Below, one piece after another: positions 1 to 8,600 of a DNA stretch of 29,961 nt. The stretch covers positions 1 through 29,961 of IMG/VR virus record IMGVR_UViG_3300010157_000183, one strand, 5' to 3'. The notes under the pieces are model-generated. The model was not told the DNA's origin and ran no database searches. It saw nothing but the letters and a program-made list of their open reading frames with translations. The stretch's first letter is position 1. Every line of letters starts with the position of its first letter. This DNA is from a virus. Both the position numbers and the translations under genes were made by a program.

Positions 1-36
1 AAAGAATCCAAGGCTAAGAAAACTGTTGCGGCTTAA
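1..36 (+). CDS. C-terminal end of an upstream gene (partial)
   Basis: The first frame reads KESKAKKTVAA and then a TAA stop at 34-36. The last A of that stop is the first base of the thyA start codon (TAATG), the usual arrangement for translational coupling of adjacent phage genes. Only eleven residues are visible. They are lysine- and alanine-rich, like the basic tails of many nucleic-acid-binding proteins, but that is too little to assign a product. The call as coding rests on the open frame and the stop/start overlap. Confidence 0.5.
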   Translation, partial: KESKAKKTVAA

Positions 37-923
37 TGAGCAAACTTATTGGGTCTGAATGGACGTATCTTAATGCTCTTTCAGATATTTTAGAAACTGG
101 AGAGCATCGGCCTGATAGAACTGGTGTTGGTACTATTAGTAAATTTGGACTACAGTTAAAGTTTGATCTACAACAAGGGTTTCCGGCTATTACTACAAAA
201 CGGTTAGCTTGGAAATCTGTTGTTAGCGAACTACTTTGGTTTATAGAAGGTAGTGGTGATGATAATCGTCTAAAAGAAATTCTACACGGCAGTCGCACTA
301 GCACAGAAAATACTATTTGGTCCAGTAACGCTAACGCAGACTATTGGAAACCAAAGGCACGATTTAAAGGTGATCTAGGCAGAGTCTACGGAGTACAATG
401 GCGTGCATGGCGTGCTCCGGTATTTGGATCCAATAGGATGGCTGTTAAACATGTTGATCAATTGCAAGTATTGATTAATGGCATTAAAAAAGATCCATAT
501 GGGCGTAGACATATCATTAGTGCATGGAATCCCGGTGAACTCGATTTAATGGCATTGCCTCCATGCCACATGATGGCACAGTTCTATGTTAGTAGTAATG
601 GAAAGTTAAGTTGCCATATGTATCAGCGTAGTGCAGATATGTTTCTTGGAGTGCCATTTAATATTGCAAGTTATGCATTATTCACACATATGATTGCACA
701 AGTGTGTAATTTGTCAGTTGGTGAATTAATTATCTCGTTTGGTGATGCTCACATATATGATAATCACTTAGAGCAAGTTAGAGAACAACTAAGCAGAAAG
801 CCTTTAAATCTTCCAACACTTGAATTAAATCCGGTTGAAGGAATAACTATGTTTAAAATGGACGACATTAAATTAGTTGACTACAATTGTTATACAACTA
901 TTAAAGCGCCAATGGCAGTTTAA
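36..923 (+). CDS. thyA: Thymidylate synthase (ThyA family)
   Basis: This enzyme methylates dUMP to dTMP using methylene-tetrahydrofolate, supplying thymidine nucleotides for phage DNA replication. The 295-residue protein carries the whole ThyA signature. The dUMP phosphate-binding arginine is in DRTGVGT (R28) and the paired arginines from the partner subunit are in PYGRRHIISAWNP (R157, R158). The catalytic cysteine is in LPPCHMMAQFYV (C177), followed by QRSADMFLGVPFNIASY (R198, D201, N209) and FGDAHIYDNH (H239, Y241). It is slightly longer than E. coli ThyA (264 residues) and close to T4 Td (286). Unlike T4 td there is no intron; the frame is continuous. The ATG overlaps the stop of the preceding gene, and the stop shares bases with the stop of the convergent fibre gene. 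ThyA makes dihydrofolate, so a reductase from phage or host would be needed. The identification is secure. Confidence 0.97.
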   Translation: MSKLIGSEWTYLNALSDILETGEHRPDRTGVGTISKFGLQLKFDLQQGFPAITTKRLAWKSVVSELLWFIEGSGDDNRLKEILHGSRTSTENTIWSSNANADYWKPKARFKGDLGRVYGVQWRAWRAPVFGSNRMAVKHVDQLQVLINGIKKDPYGRRHIISAWNPGELDLMALPPCHMMAQFYVSSNGKLSCHMYQRSADMFLGVPFNIASYALFTHMIAQVCNLSVGELIISFGDAHIYDNHLEQVREQLSRKPLNLPTLELNPVEGITMFKMDDIKLVDYNCYTTIKAPMAV

Positions 924-2206
924 ACTACCATTACCTCAATAACTCCAAAGCCCCCGATTTGATTTTCGAGGGCTTTGCCTATTATGGCATGTGGAGAATC
1001 ATCTGATGTTATTGACACACATGCATAGCCTGGATAATCACTAGTCATTAAAAGTTCACCTTTGCTAACGGGACCGTAAACTTTGCAAGGAACACGGCCT
1101 TTTAAGGCAATATAGGGGTGAGTTTTATCGTTTCCAGCCTCAGAATTCATCATTAATGCTGGGTTTGTAGACACTATACCTGCTACAGCAGTATCACCTG
1201 CAAATGTAGAAATTGTAACTTCTTTTTCTCCACCAATTACTACAACTGTTCCAGGTTCATACTCGGCATCTGATTCATACCGTTCTGCCAAATCGGCATA
1301 TAACGCACTAGTAGCGAGTCCTTCAAATCGTGTTGCTCTAACATAATTGGTAGAAGGATTATACATAAATCCATAGTCTATATTAATTGTCCCTTTTCCA
1401 TTTGTTGATGTTGTTGAAAACAATACTGGTTTATATGAATTAGTACCATCTACTACAAAGGTTATTCCACTTGTATATGTGGATGAATTTGCATTAATAG
1501 CGTGGGCTGCTGTTCCCCATAATACAGTACCACTTGAATATACACCAGTAGTTGGATTAATACTAGCAGACACGCCAGTAGTTGGATGGGCTCCGATTAA
1601 ATTAATACCTTTGTACAATTTTAAGGGAGGAGTTGCTGCAACATATATAGGATATGAACTAGTTGCATCTGCATATACTTCATATTCTTGATTTGAAACT
1701 ACAGAAACAACATCTGTTCCAATAACTGCCTTAATGTTATATATAGCAGTACCGGGTTGTAATCTATCTTGTTCATATGAACCTCTCCAACCTGCTTGAG
1801 TATCTGCACCAATTGGCGGACCAATTAAAACATATGAAGTTCCGTTGGAAGCAAACAGTTGATCTTCTAAGGAGTTATACCAAAGATTGCCCGTGGGTGG
1901 TGGATTGTTTTCATTAAAAGGATTCTTATCACTAACTATTAGATTAGAAATACTTTTCCACTCTTTTGAATCATAAACATTTATTCTTTTTTTAGAACTA
2001 TCATACCAAATTTCGCCTTCAATTGGTTTAGATGGCGGAGTTGTATTTGAGAAATTTTCTAATAGTTTAATAAAATTTTCATTTTGAGGTTCTCCATATC
2101 CTGCATAGTTTCTTCCTAGAAATAATAAATCAGTACTTTGATCTAATGTAGCATCTTGTACAGTAGCAATTATTGAACCATTAGTTTTATTTAAAATATA
2201 CGCCAT
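920..2206 (-). CDS. Tail-fibre-like virion protein with 'ADLAERY' C-terminal domain
   Basis: This 428-residue protein is the last gene of the structural block and probably a peripheral host-contact fibre. Residues about 27-132 form the double module shared with the next two genes: a 'LGRNYAGYGEP..NFIKLLENF' stretch, then two copies of a G-x-[LI]-W-[YF]-[DN] motif (GEIWYDS, GNLWYNS) ending in LIGPPIG. The middle is threonine-, serine- and glycine-rich with no predicted helices by eye, as in fibre shafts. The C-terminal part (about 300-428) contains ATSALYADLAERYESD, YEPGTVVVIGG, VAGIVSTNPA and GRVPCKVYGPVSKGELL. I recognise this compact beta-rich domain from the ends of other marine T4-like structural proteins. 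It loosely recalls phage self-cleaving or chaperone C-terminal domains of the peptidase G2 type, but no catalytic residues can be assigned. Its stop overlaps the thyA stop tail to tail. Fibre class is likely; exact role is unknown. Confidence 0.75.
   Translation of the reverse strand: MAYILNKTNGSIIATVQDATLDQSTDLLFLGRNYAGYGEPQNENFIKLLENFSNTTPPSKPIEGEIWYDSSKKRINVYDSKEWKSISNLIVSDKNPFNENNPPPTGNLWYNSLEDQLFASNGTSYVLIGPPIGADTQAGWRGSYEQDRLQPGTAIYNIKAVIGTDVVSVVSNQEYEVYADATSSYPIYVAATPPLKLYKGINLIGAHPTTGVSASINPTTGVYSSGTVLWGTAAHAINANSSTYTSGITFVVDGTNSYKPVLFSTTSTNGKGTINIDYGFMYNPSTNYVRATRFEGLATSALYADLAERYESDAEYEPGTVVVIGGEKEVTISTFAGDTAVAGIVSTNPALMMNSEAGNDKTHPYIALKGRVPCKVYGPVSKGELLMTSDYPGYACVSITSDDSPHAIIGKALENQIGGFGVIEVMVV
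947..976. terminator. Possible hairpin terminator between convergent genes
   Basis: AAAGCCC at 947-953 is perfectly complementary to GGGCTTT at 970-976, with an extra CGA/TCG pairing possible inside the 16-base loop. It begins 23 bases past the thyA stop, on the right side to end thyA transcription. It also lies inside the coding end of the convergent fibre gene (codons for KALENQIGGFG), and the T-run after the stem is only three bases. It could equally be coding sequence that happens to pair, so confidence is low. Confidence 0.25.
1811..2128 (-). repeat. Shared fibre module, copy C (two G-x-LWYD motifs)
   Basis: This stretch encodes residues about 27-132 of the 428-residue fibre. It matches the modules at 2837-3148 and 4526-4870 in layout: an [LV]G..Y.NYG-like opening, NF.KLLE.F, GEIWYDS with a following VYD, then GNLWYNS and a closing LIGP. 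The two LWYD motifs within the module also resemble each other, so an internal duplication preceded the duplication of the genes. The match is clear in protein and weak in DNA. Confidence 0.75.
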
Positions 2207-2212
2207 TTTTAA

Positions 2213-2217
2213 TCCTT
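2213..2217 (-). promoter_or_regulatory. Shine-Dalgarno site of the 428-residue fibre gene
   Basis: On the minus strand AAGGA precedes the ATG at 2206 by six bases and overlaps the stop codon of the preceding gene. It is the clearest ribosome-binding site in the window and supports the chosen start. Most other starts here lack a good SD and sit 1-5 bases after a stop codon or next to an AT-rich box. Confidence 0.6.
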
Positions 2218-3229
2218 AAAGTACTACAATATTAGTTAGGGTATTCAGCGCCGTATTAAAATATATATCATAATATTTCCATATTTTTATACCCGGATGT
2301 ATTGGGTCATCTATTAAATGAAAGCGACGAACAGACGGTACAAACACTGTACTAACAGAATAATAAGCGCACATTACCTTAGCATCAGATCCAATTGCAT
2401 ATCCTGTTTCATTAAGTTGCGTATTGGTTGCAGTTGAATAAAGAAGTCGCAAGTATTGGCTAATAGCCGCATTGCCTGCCGCTATATTTGCGATTGCTGT
2501 AGAAGTAGTTGCATGGGCAGGATTTCCATATTCGGTAATATCATAATATGTTGTCAATGTTTTAATTGGCGGCATCTGTTGAACACCGTTAATATATAAA
2601 CTGTTTTTAATATCTAAATTATCGGATACAGTAATACCTTTTACAATTGTTGAAGTAGTTGCATTACCAAGATATGTGGCGCTATCAGTAGCCTTCATAG
2701 TAAATGAAGAAGTAGTTATTACTCCCATTGAAGATCCATATGTATATATCACTCCTACTTTTTGCGGATACTGTGTATCATTTTCTCTAATAGTTGCAGA
2801 AGGAAGATCAATACCAAACTTTCCTAACAATCCAGAAACTGACGGTCCGATTAATTTATAGATAGAACCATTCCATATACGTAGTTGACTATTAATAGTA
2901 TCATACCAAAGGTCACCTGTACTTGTTGTAACTGCTGCTGTTCCGCTTACAGTAGCACCATATGTTGGTTTAAATGAATTACCATCATATACTGTTAATC
3001 GTTTAGAAGTTGTATTAAACCAAAGTTGTCCAATTTGCGGACTTCTTGGTTCGCTATCTATCGGTGCAGCAAAACTTGTTAATAGTTTTACTAGATTATT
3101 ATTAAAATATTGTCCGTAATTATCAACATTTTTTCCAATTAAATCTAAACTGGTAGTACTACTATCAACCTGACCACTGGCTATGTTTAGTAAAACTGAC
3201 CCGTCGTTATTATATATGATGTATGCCAT
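2216..3229 (-). CDS. Tail-fibre-like virion protein, short paralogue
   Basis: At 337 residues this is the shortest of three neighbouring fibre-like proteins. Residues about 28-131 carry the shared module: LDLIGKNVDNYG, NNLVKLLTSF, GQLWFNT, then GDLWYDT with LRIWNG and KLIGPSVSG. Beyond it lies a region unlike the other two, with short beta-strand-like stretches (TYGSSMGVITTSSF, LYINGVQQMPP) and an aromatic end around IKIWKYYDIYFN. I see no collar, chaperone or known receptor-binding domain, so the tip may be a specific adhesin or part of a hetero-fibre. It starts three bases after the preceding stop, and its own stop overlaps the next gene's SD, pointing to coupled translation. Structural role is inferred from the shared module and position. 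Confidence 0.7.
   Translation of the reverse strand: MAYIIYNNDGSVLLNIASGQVDSSTTSLDLIGKNVDNYGQYFNNNLVKLLTSFAAPIDSEPRSPQIGQLWFNTTSKRLTVYDGNSFKPTYGATVSGTAAVTTSTGDLWYDTINSQLRIWNGSIYKLIGPSVSGLLGKFGIDLPSATIRENDTQYPQKVGVIYTYGSSMGVITTSSFTMKATDSATYLGNATTSTIVKGITVSDNLDIKNSLYINGVQQMPPIKTLTTYYDITEYGNPAHATTSTAIANIAAGNAAISQYLRLLYSTATNTQLNETGYAIGSDAKVMCAYYSVSTVFVPSVRRFHLIDDPIHPGIKIWKYYDIYFNTALNTLTNIVVL
2837..3148 (-). repeat. Shared fibre module, copy B (two G-x-LWYD motifs)
   Basis: Residues about 28-131 of the 337-residue fibre. The first motif is GQLWFNTTSKRLTVYDG and the second GDLWYDTINSQLRIWNG, so within this copy the internal duplication is very clear. It ends in LIGPSV like its paralogues. Confidence 0.75.
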
Positions 3230-3232
3230 ATG

Positions 3233-4972
3233 TTATGTCTTTATTATATATGTTAAATATCCACCAGTAGGAATTGAAGTTGCTGTTGACAAATTAGGAG
3301 TCCTAAAATATCCCGGACTTGCAGTTCCATAAGTACCACCTATTACACTATAAAGATTGGTATAATTTGTTATCTGATAAGAGTTTCCTAAACATGGTAA
3401 GAATCCCGACGGAAGATTAGTTGAAGTTCCAAATGCAGTTATCATTCCAGTTGTAAACAAACTAGAATATATGTCAGACAAGAAATCTAATTTAGAGATT
3501 TTTTGTAAACTAGAAACTGCTGTACTAGTATCTAACACCAATAATGTTTGTGTCGGAGTTGTACTAGAAACAGGAGATTGAGCATTAATTGCATCTCGTG
3601 TTAATGTAGTTGCAAATACGGCGGTGCCGGTTCCTTTGAATAACACCGAAGTAGCAGTAACTTGCCCTTGTATGTTAAATTCTCTAGCAGTTGCTAATGA
3701 TGTTGCAGATCCTGTTACACTTCCATTAAACGTTGTTGCATATATATCGGTAGCATAAATTTCTCTAAATTTACGTGTAGTTGATCCAATGTCATATACT
3801 CCGTTAATACTAGGAAGTAATATTGCTCCGGATCCTGTGCTAGTTCCCAAAGTCATTACATCGGTACTAGTTGTTCTTCCATTTATTTTTAAATTACCTG
3901 CATTTAAATTTCCAATGATCGATGCACCATTACTAACTGATAATGATGCCACTATACTCACATTATCTAAAAATCTTCCGCCACCATTAACATCTAAAGT
4001 AGGAGAACTAACAGTAGTTGCTGTATTAATACCAACATTATTATATCCAGAATTGAATCTTAAATAAGCATTAGAATTAATTCCAATTTTTAGCGTACCC
4101 GATGTGGTGCTATTTTCAAAATTAATAAATGAATCATTTGCTGAATTATATATCTTAAGAGGATTGTTAGTAGAATTAGATCTAACAGTTAATCCGTTTG
4201 TTGATTGTATATTAAGAGAACCTGCAAGTGTTTGCGCGGTAGCATTATTTGTTAGTACTTCTGTAGACTTAACTAATACACCTGTAGAAATTTCTAATGT
4301 TGATGCTCGTTCTGCAATTCCGTTATATTTTGCAGGCACCTTACTTGTTAAATTTGTTCCAATTTTAATTGTTGCAAATCCATCTATTACAGTTCTAGGA
4401 GTGAATGAATTGTAAGAAATAATTTCTACTACATTTCCATTTGCCCAATTTTTAATAATAGGATATCTGTCTCCTGTGGTACTTTCTACAGATACTGCTT
4501 CTGATCCCGATTTAGTATTTCCAGATTGAACAGAAGGTCCCACCACAGTCCAATTATTACTAAATCTAATTTTTAATTGATTATTTGAAGTATCAACCCA
4601 AATATCTCCCTCATTAAGATTGTTAGAGTATCGTATAATAGGATCAGTAGATTGTTGATATATACCATTGGCACTCGGCCATCTTCCCCCGTCTACACCA
4701 CCATTGTTAATTCTTAAAACTGGTTTGTTAACATCAGTAGTATCATACCAAAGTTGACCTTTAATAGCATTTGACGGTTTATTAGGGCCTGCAAAATTTT
4801 CTAATAATTTTAAAAAATTCTGAGCAACTGGAAGACCGTAGTTTGAGTAACCAGGACCAACCAATGACAAACTTGTATCATTGTTAACTCCGGGTCCCTG
4901 CGGTACCGGTAATATAGTAACGGTGTTAACGTTATTTGGATCTGAGAATTTTAATACGTACGGTGATGTCAT
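3233..4972 (-). CDS. Tail fibre protein with C-terminal tail-collar domain
   Basis: This 579-residue protein is probably a short or peripheral tail fibre attached to the baseplate edge. Residues about 35-149 hold the shared module (LSLVGPGYSNYG, GQLWYDTT, GDIWVDTS, VVGPSVQSG). The shaft, about 150-500, has typical fibre sequence: many T, S, N and G residues, LDVNGGGRFLDNVSIVASL, and YDIGSTTRKFREIYATDIYA followed by FNGSVTGSATSLATA, a pattern common in long-fibre shafts. Residues about 508-579 match the phage tail-collar family found in T4 gp12 and many bacterial adhesins: GMITAFG, LPSGFLPCLG, YTNLYSVIGGTYG and YFRTPNLS. The start codon lies two bases after the stop of the 221-residue gene. 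Position at the distal side of the wedge genes corresponds to T4 genes 10-12. The fibre call is strong; gp12 equivalence is inference. Confidence 0.85.
   Translation of the reverse strand: MTSPYVLKFSDPNNVNTVTILPVPQGPGVNNDTSLSLVGPGYSNYGLPVAQNFLKLLENFAGPNKPSNAIKGQLWYDTTDVNKPVLRINNGGVDGGRWPSANGIYQQSTDPIIRYSNNLNEGDIWVDTSNNQLKIRFSNNWTVVGPSVQSGNTKSGSEAVSVESTTGDRYPIIKNWANGNVVEIISYNSFTPRTVIDGFATIKIGTNLTSKVPAKYNGIAERASTLEISTGVLVKSTEVLTNNATAQTLAGSLNIQSTNGLTVRSNSTNNPLKIYNSANDSFINFENSTTSGTLKIGINSNAYLRFNSGYNNVGINTATTVSSPTLDVNGGGRFLDNVSIVASLSVSNGASIIGNLNAGNLKINGRTTSTDVMTLGTSTGSGAILLPSINGVYDIGSTTRKFREIYATDIYATTFNGSVTGSATSLATAREFNIQGQVTATSVLFKGTGTAVFATTLTRDAINAQSPVSSTTPTQTLLVLDTSTAVSSLQKISKLDFLSDIYSSLFTTGMITAFGTSTNLPSGFLPCLGNSYQITNYTNLYSVIGGTYGTASPGYFRTPNLSTATSIPTGGYLTYIIKT
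4526..4870 (-). repeat. Shared fibre module, copy A (two G-x-LWYD motifs)
   Basis: Residues about 35-149 of the collar-domain fibre. This copy has a longer spacer between GQLWYDTT and GDIWVDTS (about 50 residues, against about 40 in the others), with a glycine-rich insert. The module's position just after a short N-terminal strand suggests a baseplate-attachment function shared by all three fibres. Confidence 0.7.
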
Positions 4973-4974
4973 GA

Positions 4975-5640
4975 TTAAATTCCAGTACTAATACTTTGGA
5001 TTCTTATTGTATAATCAATTTGAATCATTCTGTTTAAAGATTTCTGTACAGGATGAAAAATAACATGAGTTAGCAATGATCCCAAATTTGGTCCATCTTC
5101 GCTATACCCTTTTAGTCCTAGTTCATCAAATACATATGCGCCATCTTGGTTAGTACTATTATCAAATGCAGATTGATTGTAAGGTTCTCCAAAGTCTAAT
5201 AAACAACTAACTAACACATCGGTGTAGGCAACACCCGATATATGCCTAGTTTCCATAAAATTTCTTGCTGGATCTATTGTATGAGAACGTTTTGAATCAA
5301 CTGTTTTTACATAAGTTTGATTATATAATGCCGCAGCACTACCTATAGTATTTGGTGTTAGATACGTAATAATACCAGTTGGATCAACACGACTTCCCCC
5401 GTTGCCAAATACCATTTCTGCTATAGGACCGTTTGATTGATTTGATATACTGCTTGCTAATGCTATAGAAAAGTTTTCGTAATGAATGGCATTTCTCTTA
5501 TCAACAAACACTTCTTTAGTACTAGGATCAAAAATCTTAATATGACCTTGAACGCTTACTGAACCGGTTTCGTTAGGTTTTGAAGCCTGCATTGGCTTAC
5601 TATCGTTGGGTAAATTATTCATTTGTTTATTATCATCCAT
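4975..5640 (-). CDS. Conserved virion structural protein (function unassigned)
   Basis: The 221-residue protein opens with a polar tail of about 25 residues (rich in N, K, S, P), followed by a conserved-looking core: VSVQGHIKIFDPSTKEVF, DKRNAIHYENFS, EMVFGNGGSRVDPTG and IITYLTPN. It ends with VIFHPVQKSLNRMIQIDYTI. I recognise this type from T4-like phages of marine bacteria, where it sits beside baseplate and fibre genes. I do not know a tested function and no enzyme motif is visible. It lies between the giant protein and the first fibre, suggesting an adaptor joining fibres to the baseplate, which is inference. Start choice is not certain: methionines at positions 7 and 17 are alternatives, and a GATAAATA box sits only five bases before the chosen ATG. 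Confidence 0.7.
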   Translation of the reverse strand: MDDNKQMNNLPNDSKPMQASKPNETGSVSVQGHIKIFDPSTKEVFVDKRNAIHYENFSIALASSISNQSNGPIAEMVFGNGGSRVDPTGIITYLTPNTIGSAAALYNQTYVKTVDSKRSHTIDPARNFMETRHISGVAYTDVLVSCLLDFGEPYNQSAFDNSTNQDGAYVFDELGLKGYSEDGPNLGSLLTHVIFHPVQKSLNRMIQIDYTIRIQSISTGI

Positions 5641-5645
5641 AATGG

Positions 5646-5653
5646 TATTTATC
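5646..5653 (-). promoter_or_regulatory. Late-promoter-like box GATAAATA
   Basis: In the 32-base gap after the giant gene the minus strand reads GATAAATACC. The T4 late promoter is TATAAATA, and related marine phages use NATAAATA-like boxes. The box ends five bases before the 221-residue gene's ATG, so transcription from it would give an almost leaderless message or start translation at an internal methionine. In such AT-rich DNA a chance match is possible. Confidence 0.35.
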
Positions 5654-5672
5654 TTTGTAAATTATCAGCGTA

Positions 5673-8600
5673 CTATCCACCATAATAATACTGATTGGGC
5701 AGTGATGCTTCTTTTTCACGTAAGAAATGCGCTTGGATAGCATTGCTAGTTAATAAAGATTCAGTTCCTGTCCAAACATATCCTTTTCTTTGTACAATAG
5801 TAATATTGGTATTGTTACTTGTAACATCTAAAATATTTAATACTAATTCATTGGTTGCTGTAGTTATTGTAAATTCAGGAGGTAATATTACTTCACTTGT
5901 TGCAGACGGGTCATATGATATAGCACTATCATGTATAATTAATGGAGTTTTACGAAGTTGGCGGCCACCATAATATACTGTAACTTGATCAACTGCATTT
6001 ACGCCCGGAGTTAATTTAATACCATCTCCAGTTGTTGTATTGGTTATTGTGCTTATTGTATAAGTTAAAGATGTTGTAGAAGTGGTCTGTACTAGTACCG
6101 ATTCAGTGTACGGAACATCTTGTTGAGGACTTTGATCAATAACACTAGTTCCTGCATAAGAAATTGCAGCAGGTGCAGTACCTAATGTTCCTCTTCTTAA
6201 TTGTCTTAATACATTTCCATCTTTTATAAAAAATTCAATACGTTCGCCATCAATTATTACTACTCCCGGTTTGTTAGTTAAAGGATTAGGTGGTACTAAT
6301 TTGCTAGCATCAGTTACATATATTGCAGTATCATTATAATGTAATGGTTGTTCTAAAGTTGTACTATAGAAAGAAGAAATGCGGCCATAATGATGTCTAT
6401 CAAACATATCATTAAACACTCTATATCCTAATACATTAGTACCATACGATGGGGGATTAATAGTAGTTACTATTAAACTATTACCAGGACTTAGATAAAG
6501 AGAGTTACTTAATACAATGGTTCTCCTATCATCTAATATTTTAAAATCCCTTCTTGGAATTAATGGAGTTTGATTGTAATATACCCAAACATAATTTTCA
6601 TTTAAAACAGGGAATGATAGTTTATTTGTATTGTAAACATTTGTAGTTAATTTTTCTGTTCTAATCATCATGTTATCATGATCAGCAAACGAAACAACAC
6701 GGGCATGATAATTGTTTTCTGATAGACCAACATCAAAATGTATCATGTTATCAGAGATTGAATACTCTGGCATTGGATTTCTATATCTTTCAATCGCAAT
6801 TACATCATCGTTATTTAATAAGTTGTTTACAATTGTTATTGTACTATATACTTGATCAAGTGTGTAATCAAATCCTGGTCTAAGTTCTATGCCATTAGCA
6901 TAAACTTTTACATTATCTGCATTGAATGTATATTGAGGGAACACTAAGACGCTATCTATATTATATGTAAGTTGTCCATGTGTTACTTTATAATAAGTTG
7001 TTGTTGGAGGTGTTAAACGTCCATAATACGGAGGATTACCTCGATACATATCAACAATAGCCTGTCCGCTTACTGGTTTAGAAGATCCAGGAAAATACGG
7101 TAAGGTATAACTAGCTACTCCTTCAAATGGTATTAAAAATATATCTTCATGAAATCTATTAAATTTAGTATACTCTGATTCAAAAAACCAAGATTGTATT
7201 GTAAACGGATTTAAGTTAGTATTGTCAAGTCCGTATACTCTTACACATGCCCTATTGTTTTGATCACTCACATATGTTAGCATATATCCATAATCAGTTG
7301 AGGTAGTGACTTTATTGATCTCGGATCCATTAACAGTAACATATACTTTTCTAACATCATCGATACTGGCTAAACTTGTAAGTACAGCCGTTGTGGTATT
7401 ATCAACTACAACCATCTTACTATCAATAACTGAATTATCTCCTCCAACATCTACTACTGTATATTTTCCCACACCCTGGTACGGTATTGGAGGAATATGA
7501 ATTTCATTTCCTATCATAAAGTATTGCGTAGGAGAAGTAAATCCATAAAAAGAAGTTCTGTAACTTGTATTAACTTTACCTTTTCCTAAATATACAAATT
7601 GTCCCCCATTACTTACTTTACTATAAAATACATGACTGCTAAAGTCTTCAATTTCAGTATAAGGTACTTGAGCAAATGTGCCGCGACCGTTTGTAATTCC
7701 TGCAACAAATCCAGGTTGTCCGTTAGTGTTTGAGCCTTTATATGTATTTTCATAATACATTTCAACAAATTGATCTTCACCATTTGAGTATAGTGTAACT
7801 TCATATGCAATAGCAGGAACAGTCGGTACTTGATTTTTATTTGAAGCATGTGTTCCATCAAATCTTATTCTAATATAATCAAAAGCATCTGATACTCCAG
7901 TGCTTAGGAAAATTCCCGGTGTGTTTCCGGATGATAGCGGAATTAGACCTCCGTCACCTATTCCATAATTTTGCCATAAGTCAGTAAACTCAACCATTAT
8001 TGCTGGATTCTGAAGATTGTATATGCCTTGATCCCATCGAGAAGCATTTTTTAAAATTAGGTCGATATAGATGTCAGCAGTGTAAGGATATGCTGATTCT
8101 ATAAAAACTAGAGATCCATTTGAAGCAATAGTAAAATTAGGTACAGACTTTCCATACATCTTAAATGTAAATGGCATTTCAACAAATTGTGAAAAACCAG
8201 CATTAGTAGTGGCTGCTAATGGATGCGCCGGGTCACCGTAAGTAGCGTCGATACCTGAAGGCCACCACCAATTTTGATTTGTATCTAGAATGGCATAAGG
8301 TATACCTCTGGATTCATAATAGGAATATATTATCTCACCGAAAGTATTCTGATTTGGGTTCATAAATATCCAAAGATATCCGGTACTTGTTTCTAGGATG
8401 GCATCCTGATAACTAGGGTTTGATTTAAAAGCACCTAATGTATCCGGAGTAGCAACATCAACTGTACCAATTAGATATGGTGAAAGAATTGCTGTGCCCA
8501 CTTGGCCCGCCGATGTGGCTGTCATTCCTTCGAGAAAATGTATACCATACGTCATTTCGTCAGCAGTCAACGGATTTAATCCAACACTGTTGCCTAAACT

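Noticed and set aside
920-1310. Self-cleaving peptidase G2/S74 domain at the end of the last fibre
   Set aside because: Overall pattern is loosely alike (AERY, GIVSTNPA), but I cannot place the catalytic residues, so cleavage is not claimed.
7613-7861. Minus-strand open frame of 82 codons inside the giant gene
   Set aside because: It is in another frame of the giant gene, its composition is low-complexity (rich in L, I, K, M), and it lies under a clearly conserved-looking stretch.
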